In this document: positions 33,265-41,721 of the stretch, piece by piece | How the letters are laid out: each line of letters begins with the position of its first letter | How positions within the stretch are numbered: position 1 is the first letter of the stretch | NCBI GenBank assembly: GCA_032111745.1 | Contig: JAULUH010000051.1 | Span: 1 to 61,953 of the forward strand | Source of the DNA: JAULUH01 sp032111745 | GTDB lineage: Bacteria; Chloroflexota; Anaerolineae; JAAEKA01 | Length of the DNA stretch: 61,953 nt | Direction: 5' to 3' | Notes under the pieces: model-generated | What the model was told of the DNA's origin: nothing | The model's input: the letters and a program-made list of their open reading frames with translations, nothing else | Database searches by the model: none | Made by a program: the position numbers and the translations under genes

Positions 33265-33966
33265 CTAAGCTTTTTGCGACCCGGGGTTGGCGTTTCGTGT
33301 GGTCCAATCGCAGTGCGCAGATAGCACGCAGGTGGCGCAGCGGGGATCGCGGGCTGCGCAAACTTCACGGCCATGGCGGATAAGGTTGAGGTGCAGGGGG
33401 TAGAACCACTCCTCAGGCACCAGCCGCTCCCAGGTGGCCTTGATCCTAGCCGAATCGTCGTTGGGGCCGGCGATACCTAGTCGCTGGCTGACACGCTGGA
33501 TGTGGGTGTCTACCGGAAAGGCCGGCCGGTTATAGCAGAACAGCAGTACAATGGAAGCAGTCTTGTGACCGACGCCGTCGAGCTGGGTCAGCCAGCCCAT
33601 GGCCTCCTCGACGGGAAGATCACGGAGAAAGTCGATGTTGAACTCTCCGCGCTCGTCCAGAATGCGCTGCAGAGCGGCCTGAATGCGCGGAGCCTTGGTA
33701 GGTGCAAGGCCTCCAGGGCGAATGACCTCAGCCAGCTCATCGACAGGTGCGGCCATCACTGCCTGCCAGTCAGGATAGGCAGCCTTCAGCTGCTGGAAGG
33801 CGCGGCCACTGTTAACATCGGAGGTGTTGGCACTGAGAATGGTCAGCACCAACTCGTCCACAGGAGCGTACGATGGCCGCCAGTCTGGGTGGCCGTAGGC
33901 GTCCCGCAACAAGCGGTAGATGGTTTCCGCCTTGCCTTTTTGGTTGGACTCGCCGTCGCGAGGCAT
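33265..33966 (-). CDS. nth: endonuclease III-like DNA glycosylase/AP lyase
   Basis: Base-excision repair enzyme of 233 residues. The helix-hairpin-helix LDGVGHKTASIVLLF contains the catalytic Lys (HKTA), and PVDTHIQRVSQRLG has the catalytic Asp. The C-terminal C-x6-C-x2-C-x5-C (CAARDPRCATC...C) binds a [4Fe-4S] cluster. The start at 33966 uses GAGGAA, which overlaps the end of the upstream kinase-like gene five bases away, so the two are coupled. A longer frame to 33999 overlaps the kinase gene and is rejected. Confidence 0.93.
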   Translation of the reverse strand: MPRDGESNQKGKAETIYRLLRDAYGHPDWRPSYAPVDELVLTILSANTSDVNSGRAFQQLKAAYPDWQAVMAAPVDELAEVIRPGGLAPTKAPRIQAALQRILDERGEFNIDFLRDLPVEEAMGWLTQLDGVGHKTASIVLLFCYNRPAFPVDTHIQRVSQRLGIAGPNDDSARIKATWERLVPEEWFYPLHLNLIRHGREVCAARDPRCATCVLSAHCDWTTRNANPGSQKA

Positions 33967-33971
33967 CGTGG

Positions 33972-35195
33972 CTATTCCTCGCGCTTGACCGGTAACCAAA
34001 GGGCGAAGGTGTTCCCGTGCTCGCCGTCATTGTCGATACAGGCGTGGCCGCCGATGAGTTTGGCATAGGTTTTAATATGCTCCACACCATCAGCGCAATG
34101 GCACCCAGCCCCATCGTCGTGGATGGTCAACGCTACCATGGGACCCACGCAGGTCAATCGCAGGTCGACCTGGCGCACGCTACGATGGTGGGCCAGATGG
34201 TTAAGCGCCTGGTCGATCATGTGATAGAGCTCAATCTCCTGTTCGGCACTCAGGGCGGCAGGCTCACCCTCGGTTTGGAAGTCCACCCGCACGTTGTGAC
34301 GTTGGGCAAAGGTTTCGGCTCGCCAATGAATGGCCTCAACAAGCTCGACATCCTCCAGAGGGTGTGCCTGGAGCTCGTCGATGACCTGCTGCGTCCTCTG
34401 AACCTCGGCGCTGACCTGCTGTTGCAGCCCGGCCAGTTGTTGGGCGGCCTGGTCGGGGGCAATACCATAGACCGCCCCTACGGTCGCGATCTGGTCGTTG
34501 AGCACTGCCAGAGACCGGACCACGGTCTGTTGGAGCTGCTCGGCCAGACGATGGCGCTCGCGACCCGTGGCGACCATTTCAGCGCGGGCTGCGTAGTCGC
34601 GCAGTTGCGACTGGACCATGTGCTGGTGGTGTAGCTGGCGGCGCAGCAGGCTGCCCAGGTAGGCTACCACCAGTGGCAGGAAGTACAACAAATCGGGGCG
34701 CAGGAAAGGAGTGACCGGTGCCAGATGATTCAGGCCGGGGAAGAACCAATGCATGACCAAGCCAACTGCCAGATGAATCGTGCCGGCCGTCGCTGAGGCC
34801 AGGAGCGCACCCTGCCAACCATATTCCCAGGCAATTAGGAGTAAAGGTAGCATCAGCAGCACGCCGGGCTCAACCACGTAGATCGGGCCGACCGGCACTA
34901 TGTCGAAACGCACCAGACCCAAGTTCTGCAGCAGGCTGGTGAGCAAGGTCTGGCAGACCAAGTATATTCCCAAAGCCACGGGCAGAAAGCGCGTCTCAAG
35001 CCTGTGTTGGATCCACGGGAGCCAGGCGAAGACCGTCGGCAGCAGGGCAACAACAACCAACAGGATCACCTGAGGATCGGGAAACCGTGCCTCTTGCCAG
35101 ATAGTGGTCAGCCCCAAAAGGAGCATGCTGAACACTGGCAGCAAGACGGATATGCGCAGGAGTCGGAGGGTGCCGGGCATGGGGTAACTGAACAT
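33972..35195 (-). CDS. membrane sensor kinase-like protein lacking the phospho-acceptor His
   Basis: A 407-residue protein built like a DesK/NarL-type (HisKA_3) sensor kinase. It has about six membrane segments (residues ~10-185), a coiled-coil DHp-like region (~205-265) and a C-terminal HATPase domain with DDGAG (~363) and GNTFALWLP. The dimerisation motif reads ERHRLAEQLQQTV where kinases have ...ELHD; Gln222 replaces the phosphorylated His. The N-box Asn is also displaced (QALNHLAHH). No response regulator is adjacent. It is probably a pseudokinase or accessory sensor. Upstream in-frame starts exist to 35420, but that stretch overlaps the divergent promoter. Confidence 0.75.
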   Translation of the reverse strand: MFSYPMPGTLRLLRISVLLPVFSMLLLGLTTIWQEARFPDPQVILLVVVALLPTVFAWLPWIQHRLETRFLPVALGIYLVCQTLLTSLLQNLGLVRFDIVPVGPIYVVEPGVLLMLPLLLIAWEYGWQGALLASATAGTIHLAVGLVMHWFFPGLNHLAPVTPFLRPDLLYFLPLVVAYLGSLLRRQLHHQHMVQSQLRDYAARAEMVATGRERHRLAEQLQQTVVRSLAVLNDQIATVGAVYGIAPDQAAQQLAGLQQQVSAEVQRTQQVIDELQAHPLEDVELVEAIHWRAETFAQRHNVRVDFQTEGEPAALSAEQEIELYHMIDQALNHLAHHRSVRQVDLRLTCVGPMVALTIHDDGAGCHCADGVEHIKTYAKLIGGHACIDNDGEHGNTFALWLPVKREE

Positions 35196-35368
35196 GAGTT
35201 TAGGACGGCCGTGCACGTGATGGGTGGCATCAGGGCGACATCGGGAATGGTATCCGTCGCCACGAGCCAGGCATCGACGTACCTTACCTAAGTTTGCCAG
35301 AATGCAAGGCCAAAGTCTGTAGAGTGCCATACCGGTTGCCCAGCTGCTCGCCGCAATGGTGGTCACAA

Positions 35369-35397
35369 TTGTCTCCGAACCCGGATGTCCATATAAT
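35369..35397 (+). promoter_or_regulatory. promoter of the TlpA-like gene, -10 eight bases before ATG
   Basis: TTGTCT (35369-35374), a 17-bp spacer and TATAAT (35392-35397), then eight bases and the ATG at 35406. This is the same layout as at degV. Confidence 0.75.
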
Positions 35398-35405
35398 GGC
35401 CGGTG

Positions 35406-35939
35406 ATGACAAGAAACCACTGGACCGTGTTGACAGCCTTGCTTTGTGTCTTGGGCCTGGGCGCCCTGGCCTGGGGTCGCATTGTGCCTGAGGCAGCTGG
35501 TGGCTTTCTACCGCCGGCTCCGGCGCTAGGCCATCCGGCACCTGATTTCACGCTACGGACCGTTAGTGGCGAGCCTGTGGCGTTGAGCGAGTTGCGGGGC
35601 CAACCGGTAGTGCTGAACTTCTGGGCCACCTGGTGCGGGCCATGCCGGGCAGAAATGCCAGAATTGCAGCGACTGCACGAACGGTTGGCGCCGGCTGGTG
35701 TTGTTGTGTTGGGCGTCAACCAGTCCGAGAGGCCGGAGACGGTGGGAGCCTATCGGGAGGCGCTGGGCATCGACTTTCCGACGGCCATGGACCAGCGGCT
35801 AGGTGTGAGCCGGGCGTTTGGAGTGAATTCCATTCCCACCACTTTTTTCGTCGACCGAGACGGGATCATCCGCAATATCTTCATCGGTCCAATGACCGAT
35901 GCTGTACTGGCCAGTAACCTGAGGACGATCTACCCGTAG
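35406..35939 (+). CDS. TlpA/ResA-type membrane-anchored thioredoxin
   Basis: A 177-residue protein. An N-terminal signal anchor (~residues 7-24) leads to an extracytoplasmic thioredoxin domain with PAPDFTLRTVSGEPVALSEL, WCGPC (Cys77, Cys80) and the cis-Pro IPTTFFVDRDG. Such proteins reduce disulfides outside the membrane, for example in cytochrome c maturation. It is followed six bases later by a gene for an Lgt-like membrane protein. A GTG at 35403 is an alternative start; both are placed for leaderless translation. Confidence 0.9.
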   Translation: MTRNHWTVLTALLCVLGLGALAWGRIVPEAAGGFLPPAPALGHPAPDFTLRTVSGEPVALSELRGQPVVLNFWATWCGPCRAEMPELQRLHERLAPAGVVVLGVNQSERPETVGAYREALGIDFPTAMDQRLGVSRAFGVNSIPTTFFVDRDGIIRNIFIGPMTDAVLASNLRTIYP

Positions 35940-35945
35940 ACGCCA

Positions 35946-36722
35946 ATGTTACCGACTATCCCCATCGGCCCCCTACGACTGCAAACCTATGGCCTCTTCC
36001 TGATTCTGGCCTATGTTGCCGGGCAATGGCTGGCCGCCCGGCGGGCCGCGGGGCACGGGCTAGAGCCTGATCACATCTACAATGCCGGGTTCTTCGCCCT
36101 GCTGGGTGGGCTGCTGGCGGCGCGGCTCGGCCACGTCATCGCCTTCTTCGAGGTCTATCGCACCGATCCACTCCAGGTGCTTTCGCTGAGCCCTGGTGCA
36201 CTGCTGCCCCCGGCCGGCCTGGTTGGCGCCCTGCTGGTACTGGCGTTCTACACCTGGCGCATGAGCCTACCGCCGCTGCAGATGGCCGATACTCTGGCGC
36301 CGGGAGTGCTCCTGGGGTTGGCGATTGCCGGGATCGGGGACTTCCTGGTCGGCCGCAGCCTGGGCATACCCGGCGACGTGCCCTGGGCGATGGAGGTCTT
36401 CGGCGTGCGCCGCCAGCCGGTAGGGCTCATCATGGCCCTGGCGACCTTGGCCTGGCTGGCGGTAGTGCTATGGGCCGAACGTCGCCAACCGCGGCCGCCA
36501 GCATGGGTAGCGCTGTTGAGCCTCTTTGGCTATGCTGCCATCGTGTTGTTCCTGACGCCGCTGGCCGCGGACAGCTCCACTGTCGGCGATGGCTGGCGGG
36601 TTCCTCAGATCTGGGCGCTGGTGCTGATGGGGGTTAGTGGCTGGTTGTTGGGAAGACTGGCAGGCTCGGGACGAAGTGCTGCACTGCCTCTCGACCCAGC
36701 ACAAGGCCAGGGGGACAACTAG
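35946..36722 (+). CDS. Lgt-like (prolipoprotein diacylglyceryl transferase family) membrane protein, degenerate
   Basis: A 258-residue polytopic membrane protein of about seven helices. The N-terminus (LRLQTYGLFLILAYVAGQWLAARRA) and overall layout match Lgt. In the Lgt signature region, residues 129-140 read GIGDFLVGRSLG instead of the usual GR-x-GNF-x-NGE. The essential Arg and Asn are therefore replaced, and the HPSQLYE region reads RRQPVGL. It is probably not the housekeeping diacylglyceryl transferase. It may work with the TlpA-like thioredoxin encoded directly upstream; the function is not known. Confidence 0.7.
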   Translation: MLPTIPIGPLRLQTYGLFLILAYVAGQWLAARRAAGHGLEPDHIYNAGFFALLGGLLAARLGHVIAFFEVYRTDPLQVLSLSPGALLPPAGLVGALLVLAFYTWRMSLPPLQMADTLAPGVLLGLAIAGIGDFLVGRSLGIPGDVPWAMEVFGVRRQPVGLIMALATLAWLAVVLWAERRQPRPPAWVALLSLFGYAAIVLFLTPLAADSSTVGDGWRVPQIWALVLMGVSGWLLGRLAGSGRSAALPLDPAQGQGDN

Positions 36723-36748
36723 AGAGGTTGCGACAGGCGGTCAGCATG

Positions 36749-38692
36749 CTAGTCGCCTCTGCGCAAGACTCGTTCGTCTCCAACGCGTCGGGTGACGCGG
36801 CGGGCATCCAGGTGTTCCATTAGGGCCAGGGCGTACTTGCGGCTGGTGCCAAACATATCGCGCACCTGGGCGACGGTGATCTTGCCTTCGGCCCGCAGGT
36901 GATCCATGATGCGCTGTACCATAGCCTCGTAGGCCGGGGGAGAAAACACGACCTCTTCGCTCACCTTGACCAACTGGCCGCTATCCACCAGCCATTGGAA
37001 CACGTCCTCGCCCACGATAGTCAGGCTTTCCGCTGTGCTAGGCGGGGCATAGGGAGCGGCTTGAAACGCGTCTAACAGCCGATCCATATTGGCCTGTTGC
37101 GTCGCTGACAGATGCACGTCGTGACTGGCGGTGCGGATGATGGCGCCTTCGTCAGCCAGGATCCCTGCAGTAACTGCGCTGACCACCACATCGTTGAATA
37201 AGCGCAACGACCAGGGCTTGCGGCGGCTTTGCACGCGACTCTTTAGCTCCTCTCGGGGCATTCCCTGGCGAAGAGGAAACTGGCGATGATATTCGGTGAG
37301 CAAGTCTGCCAAGCGATGCTGCAGGGCCTGCCACCCATCGGGCGACATCAGGCTTTGCAGGTTGGCAACCCTTAGCGGAGTCAGCTCCGAGGAGGGCTGC
37401 CAGTCCTTGTCCAACACCAACAAACGACCGGCCTCAGCCAGCTGGCCAAAAGCTGGTACTACGGCGTCGGTTGGTAAGCCACTGGTGGCTGTTAGCCGGG
37501 CATAACTGGTGGGCTCTTCACGGCGCAAGGCCTGCTCTAGCACACGGGCCGGATCGCCGCTGCGCAGCGCATCCAACGTCTCCAGAACCTCAGGCCGGAA
37601 GCGTCGCCAGCGCCGGCCAGGGTAGGGATTAACTACAACTCCCCCTCCAATGGTTCGGCTGGGAGAGGCCTGGCGTAGGATGAAATGGTCCCCGCGCTGC
37701 ACAGCCACAGGGCTAGTCAACCGCAGCTGTACCCATCCTGAGGCACCGGGCGCCAGGATTTCCGCGTCCAACAGCCGGGTATGAGCTGCTACTTCGGCTG
37801 CACCACAGTAGAATTCCACGGGCTGGTTGTGTTGCAGCTCGTGGGGTGCATCGGCCAACATGCGCATGTGTACATCCACCAGGACGGTAGGGAACAAGGT
37901 GCCGGGCAGAGCCAGGACATCACCGCGGTTGACCTGTTCCTTGCTCACGCCGGTCAGGTTGACCGCCACCCGGCTGCCCGGAACGGCCTGATCGATCTTG
38001 CGCTTGTGGGTTTGCAAGCCGCGGACGCGTGCCTTGAAGCCAGCTGGCACAACTTCCACCTCCTGGCCTGTGGCCAGATGGCCATCGCTGAGGGTCCCGG
38101 TGACCACGGTCCCGAATCCGGCCACGGAAAACGACCGGTCTACTGGAAGGCGTGGGCGACCCAGGTCTGGCCGGTCGGGCACAGCCTCCAGGATCTTTGC
38201 CAGCGCCGACACCAGCGCGTCCAACCCCTGGCCGTAGCGGGCCGACACCGGAATGATTGGTGCGTCCTTCAGGCAGGTGTCCTCCAATGCGGCAGCCACG
38301 TCCGCCTGCACCAGTTCCAGCCATTCCGGGTCGCCCTGGACCATGTCCACCTTGGTGAGGGCGACTACACCTCCCGGTACCTGTAACAAGTCGAGGATCG
38401 CCAGGTGCTCCTTGGTTTGGGGCATGACGCCCTCATCGGCGGCGACCACGAACAGGGCAGCGTCGATGCCTCCGATGCCGGCCAGCATGTTCTTGATAAA
38501 GTCGATGTGTCCAGGCACGTCGACGACTCCCACTGTTTCCCCACCAGACATGGACAGCCAGGCAAAGCCCAGGTCGATGGTCATCTCCCGAGCCTTTTCC
38601 TCGGCCAGGCGATCGGGGTCAATGCCCGTGAGAGCCCGTACCAGGGTGGATTTGCCGTGGTCGACGTGGCCGGCCGTGCCAATCACTTTCAT
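36749..38692 (-). CDS. selB: selenocysteine-specific elongation factor SelB
   Basis: GTPase of 647 residues that delivers Sec-tRNA to UGA codons. The start at 38692 opens with MKVIGTAGHVDHGKSTLVRALTG, the G1 motif. G3 DVPGHIDF, G4 LTKVDM and the two EF-Tu-like beta domains follow. The C-terminal ~270 residues are winged-helix repeats (..AQVRDMFGTSRKYALALMEHLD at the end) that bind the SECIS hairpin; these distinguish SelB from EF-Tu. No selA, selC or selD is in this window, and no selenoprotein was recognised here. Confidence 0.93.
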   Translation of the reverse strand: MKVIGTAGHVDHGKSTLVRALTGIDPDRLAEEKAREMTIDLGFAWLSMSGGETVGVVDVPGHIDFIKNMLAGIGGIDAALFVVAADEGVMPQTKEHLAILDLLQVPGGVVALTKVDMVQGDPEWLELVQADVAAALEDTCLKDAPIIPVSARYGQGLDALVSALAKILEAVPDRPDLGRPRLPVDRSFSVAGFGTVVTGTLSDGHLATGQEVEVVPAGFKARVRGLQTHKRKIDQAVPGSRVAVNLTGVSKEQVNRGDVLALPGTLFPTVLVDVHMRMLADAPHELQHNQPVEFYCGAAEVAAHTRLLDAEILAPGASGWVQLRLTSPVAVQRGDHFILRQASPSRTIGGGVVVNPYPGRRWRRFRPEVLETLDALRSGDPARVLEQALRREEPTSYARLTATSGLPTDAVVPAFGQLAEAGRLLVLDKDWQPSSELTPLRVANLQSLMSPDGWQALQHRLADLLTEYHRQFPLRQGMPREELKSRVQSRRKPWSLRLFNDVVVSAVTAGILADEGAIIRTASHDVHLSATQQANMDRLLDAFQAAPYAPPSTAESLTIVGEDVFQWLVDSGQLVKVSEEVVFSPPAYEAMVQRIMDHLRAEGKITVAQVRDMFGTSRKYALALMEHLDARRVTRRVGDERVLRRGD

Positions 38693-38807
38693 CGTTAGTC
38701 TACCAGGTATTTGATCATGGGATAACTTCCTCTGCCCTGAGCCCGCATCGCGCTGGCGAGCTTGCTCAAGCCAGGGCTCCAAGCTGGCACTGTCCCTGTC
38801 TGGCTCC

Positions 38808-39569
38808 TCACTTGTAGACCACCCGGCGTCTGCTCACAGCCATCAGAATGAGCTCACTCAACGCCACCACCAGGGCGAAGCCGAGGTCGATAGCCAGGGT
38901 CATGGCAAAGGCGTAGGTGAGGGAGCGCACGCCTGTCACCACGACGTCGATCCAGGCGTCGGGCAGGGTTGGCAGCCAGCCCAAGACCAATAGCACGCCC
39001 ATCATCAGGCCCAGGTACATCACTACCAGCCGCCAGGAAGCGCGATCCGATGGACTGGGCATCATGGCGTTGCTGACGGCTACCACCAGGTAAAGCCACA
39101 GCCACGAGTCCGGCACCTGCAGCATGTCCGCGGCCAGGCCCAAAACCCGGCGCCACTCCCGGCTCTCCCAGGCACTGACCAGGGCTTCCATATCGAAGGC
39201 CAGGTAGCCAATGGCCAGCAGTACCAGGGTGCCACCGATAAACGGCGCCAGCCCCACCAGACTGTCCGCAAATGCGTTGGTCTTCTGGATCTCCACCGAA
39301 CCGAGGATGACGTCCTTGCCCTTGAAGTCCGGCGCGATGCGGAAACGCCCGGTTTTCAATCCCAGGAGCTTAGCCATCACCCAGTGGCTGAACTCGTGCA
39401 CCATGGTCCCGGGCAACAGGAGGAACCAAAGTAGCCCCATGCCGGCATTGGGACTGCCGAAAACCAGCATGCCAATGCCCTGCACGTGGCGAGAGATCCA
39501 ACGCTGCAACAGATACAGCAGGACGACGCTGGTGGCAAAAATGAAGAGGGTGGCCCAGGGGTCGGACAT
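38808..39569 (-). CDS. membrane protein with HExxH zinc-protease-like motif
   Basis: A 253-residue integral membrane protein with about five or six hydrophobic segments. PGTMVHEFSHWVMAKLLG (~residues 53-70) places an HEFSH metal-binding motif in a membrane helix, as in site-2-protease-like M50 and 'DUF3267'-like families. A second metal ligand of the NPDG type is not obvious. The charged loop KTGRFRIAPDFKGKDVILG follows. Intramembrane protease or a chaperone-like relative are both possible. It lies between selB and tpiA on the same strand. Confidence 0.7.
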   Translation of the reverse strand: MSDPWATLFIFATSVVLLYLLQRWISRHVQGIGMLVFGSPNAGMGLLWFLLLPGTMVHEFSHWVMAKLLGLKTGRFRIAPDFKGKDVILGSVEIQKTNAFADSLVGLAPFIGGTLVLLAIGYLAFDMEALVSAWESREWRRVLGLAADMLQVPDSWLWLYLVVAVSNAMMPSPSDRASWRLVVMYLGLMMGVLLVLGWLPTLPDAWIDVVVTGVRSLTYAFAMTLAIDLGFALVVALSELILMAVSRRRVVYK

Positions 39570-39586
39570 GAGCGGAAAGCAGTCCG

Positions 39587-39622
39587 CGTGATCTTCCAGC
39601 TCTCGCAGTCTGGAAGATCACG
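39587..39622 (-). terminator. hairpin downstream of tpiA
   Basis: A 13-bp perfect inverted repeat (39587-39599 with 39610-39622) around a ten-base loop, between tpiA and the next minus-strand gene. There is no strong T-tract; partial termination or mRNA protection is likely. Confidence 0.5.
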
Positions 39623-39640
39623 TGGGGACTAAAGGGAGTC

Positions 39641-40408
39641 TCAACTGCGCGTCTGCGCCGTAAGCTTGACCATGTCCACGAAATCCGCCGCCTTCAGGCT
39701 GGCGCCACCCACCAGCGCGCCGTCGATGTCGGGCATGGCCATAAACGCGGCGATGTTGGATGGCTTGGTGCTGCCCCCGTACTGGATGCGAACGGCCTGG
39801 GCCGTGGCCTCGCCATATAGATCAGCCACCGCACCGCGCAGGGTGACGCCGATGACCCGATTGGCGTCAGCCGGCTCGGCGTTGAGTCCCGTGCCGATGG
39901 CCCACACCGGCTCATAGGCAATGATCAAGGTTTGCACCTGCTCCTTGGTCAGGCCGGCCAGGCCGCCGGTGATCTGGCGTCGCACCACCTGCTCGGTCTG
40001 GCCCGCCTGGTTCTCGGCCAGGTTCTCGCCGACTGCGATGATGGGGATCAGGCCGTGGGCAAATGCGGCGTGAGCCTTCTTGTTGACGTTCTCGTCGGTC
40101 TCGCCAAAGTATTGGCGCCGCTCGGAATGGCCTAGAATGACATACTGGACCAATCCCTGCAGCATTAGCGGGGAGATTTCGCCTGTGAAGGCGCCCTCTT
40201 TCTCCCAATGCATGTTCTGGGCGCCGACGCCGATACGGGTGCCGCTAAGCGCGTCAGCTACCGCCGGAACGGCGATGAAGGGGGGGCAGACCACGCTGTC
40301 AACGCTCTCGATTGCGTTCAGTGCCCGGCGCATTTCTCGCACCAGGTCCACTGCCTCCTCGATGGTCTTGTACATCTTCCAGTTGCCGGCAATGATCGGC
40401 TTGCGCAT
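39641..40408 (-). CDS. tpiA: triosephosphate isomerase
   Basis: Glycolytic and gluconeogenic enzyme, 255 residues, interconverting DHAP and glyceraldehyde-3-phosphate. The start is preceded by AGGAGGATCC. The substrate Lys sits in IAGNWKMYKT, the catalytic His in ILGHSERR and the catalytic Glu in AYEPVWAIGTG (the canonical signature). The phosphate-binding YGGS lies near residue 209. The length is standard for the TIM-barrel family. Confidence 0.97.
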   Translation of the reverse strand: MRKPIIAGNWKMYKTIEEAVDLVREMRRALNAIESVDSVVCPPFIAVPAVADALSGTRIGVGAQNMHWEKEGAFTGEISPLMLQGLVQYVILGHSERRQYFGETDENVNKKAHAAFAHGLIPIIAVGENLAENQAGQTEQVVRRQITGGLAGLTKEQVQTLIIAYEPVWAIGTGLNAEPADANRVIGVTLRGAVADLYGEATAQAVRIQYGGSTKPSNIAAFMAMPDIDGALVGGASLKAADFVDMVKLTAQTRS

Positions 40409-40472
40409 GAAAGGATCCTCCTAGTGACGGAATGCTTTTGGTGATCTCTACCCTGTGGTGCCATGCTGTTGC

Positions 40473-40802
40473 TTACGCGGCCTGCTCTTCAGGCTCGGCC
40501 GCTATCGGGTCTACGAAGGTGCCCCCGATGGCCTCACGGTGCAATAGCTGCCGGTTCGCGTCAAAAGTGAGCTGAAGCTCAACTCGCTCAAAACAGCGGT
40601 TGGAGCCATCACCTACCAGGAGCTTGCGTACGTAGTAGGTGTTACTCTCGTAGTCCATGCTCAGGTCGTTGGCCAGACTCACGTGGGCTGTCAGGATCTC
40701 ACCACAGCGACGGCAACGGACCTGTACCTCGTAGAGTGCCGGCGAGTTGGCTACGTTCGAGCCGCCGCTAGACATCTGGCGCAGTCTTTGGAGAAAGCTC
40801 AT
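40473..40802 (-). CDS. small CxxC protein of unknown function
   Basis: A 109-residue protein. The start at 40802 is supported by GGAGAGACGGC; a longer frame opens at 40823. After an N-terminal MSFLQRLRQM helix, VQVRCRRCGEILTAHV gives a single CxxC knuckle, and later Tyr-rich strands (YESNTYYVRKLLVGDGSNRCFERV) carry a third Cys. The acidic tail ends EEQAA. It looks like a conserved Chloroflexota hypothetical protein; a zinc-ribbon fold is a guess. Confidence 0.6.
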   Translation of the reverse strand: MSFLQRLRQMSSGGSNVANSPALYEVQVRCRRCGEILTAHVSLANDLSMDYESNTYYVRKLLVGDGSNRCFERVELQLTFDANRQLLHREAIGGTFVDPIAAEPEEQAA

Positions 40803-40990
40803 GCCGTCTCTCCGGCTGGGCATGGTGGTCAGAACCGGCTACCCGTGAAAGCCCGCGGCGGGCACCCGACGAACAGTTGAACACTCACCCGACCATTATA
40901 CCAGGAATCACGCCACGCGGGAAGATCGCTAGACAGGGCTTCTCAAAAAACCCTCCTGATCACTCATAACGTCCGTATTCCGGTCCGGTG

Positions 40991-41040
40991 TTCGTGTTCG
41001 TCCGTGCTCATCCGTGCTCATCCGTGTTCCTCTGTGTTCT
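40991..41040. repeat. degenerate 10-bp tandem repeat
   Basis: Five consecutive units of the type TTCGTGTTCG, TCCGTGCTCA (twice), TCCGTGTTCC and TCTGTGTTCT. The units are adjacent with no spacers, so it is not a CRISPR array. Confidence 0.75.
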
Positions 41041-41099
41041 GCTCCGCCTGGTTACAGCCCGACACCGCGGCTTTCTAGAGGCCCCGCTCGCTAGGCTCC

Positions 41100-41128
41100 T
41101 TGACGACGCCCAAGGCGGGGGCTATAAT
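41100..41128 (+). promoter_or_regulatory. promoter of hpt
   Basis: TTGACG (41100-41105), a 17-bp spacer and TATAAT (41123-41128). The ATG follows 45 bp downstream with AGGAGGT as ribosome-binding site. Confidence 0.8.
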
Positions 41129-41172
41129 TCCAGATAGCCAGCTGTGCGAGCCAAGTTGCCAGGAGGTCACCC

Positions 41173-41721
41173 ATGGATCACTCTGTCCATCCTGATATCG
41201 AGCGCGTCCTCATCGACGAGGCAACTATTCAGCGCCGGGTTGGTGAGCTGGCGGACCAGATCAACAGGGATTATGCTGGGGTAGACCAACTCCTGCTTGT
41301 GGGCGTCCTCAAGGGCGCCTTCATTTTCCTGGCTGATCTGTCGCGGCGGCTGACCGTGCCCCATAGTGTGGACTTCATGGCTGTCTCCAGCTACGGCATG
41401 GCGGCCACTAGCGGCGCCGTGCGCATCGTGCTTGATCTGCGGGTGCCGGTCGAAGGCCAGCACGTCATCCTGGTCGAGGACATCGTGGATAGCGGGAAGA
41501 CGTTGCACTATCTGCAACACGTTCTGACCAGCCGCAGCCCGGCCTCTCTGCGCACAGCAGCGCTGCTGCGCAAGCAGCGGCCCGAGACACAGGAAGTGCA
41601 GGTGGAGTACCTGGGTTTCACCATTCCAGACGTGTGGGTAGTGGGCTACGGCCTGGACTATGCCGATACCCACCGTACCCTGCCCTACATCGGCGTGCTC
41701 AAGCCTGCGGTTTACTCGTGA
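41173..41721 (+). CDS. hpt: hypoxanthine phosphoribosyltransferase
   Basis: Purine-salvage enzyme, 182 residues, making IMP/GMP from hypoxanthine/guanine and PRPP. The PRPP-binding loop HVILVEDIVDSGKTL (~residues 97-111) and the LLLVGVLKGAFIFLADL N-terminal motif are clear. The C-terminal VGYGLDYADTHRTLPYIG motif is standard. The start is preceded by AGGAGGTCACCC. Its stop overlaps the GTG start of the following decayed gene. Functionally it complements the nucleoside importer and adenine deaminase further downstream. Confidence 0.95.
   Translation: MDHSVHPDIERVLIDEATIQRRVGELADQINRDYAGVDQLLLVGVLKGAFIFLADLSRRLTVPHSVDFMAVSSYGMAATSGAVRIVLDLRVPVEGQHVILVEDIVDSGKTLHYLQHVLTSRSPASLRTAALLRKQRPETQEVQVEYLGFTIPDVWVVGYGLDYADTHRTLPYIGVLKPAVYS

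Larger units (their letters stand above)
40803..41172. other. intergenic region with degenerate 10-bp tandem repeat
   Basis: A 370-bp region between divergent genes. It contains a five-unit, 10-bp-period array of TCCGTGCTCA-like units (40991-41040) and the hpt promoter. No gene is evident. Confidence 0.5.

Noticed and set aside
40991..41040. Possible CRISPR array
   Set aside because: Units are 10 bp with no spacers and no cas genes are near.
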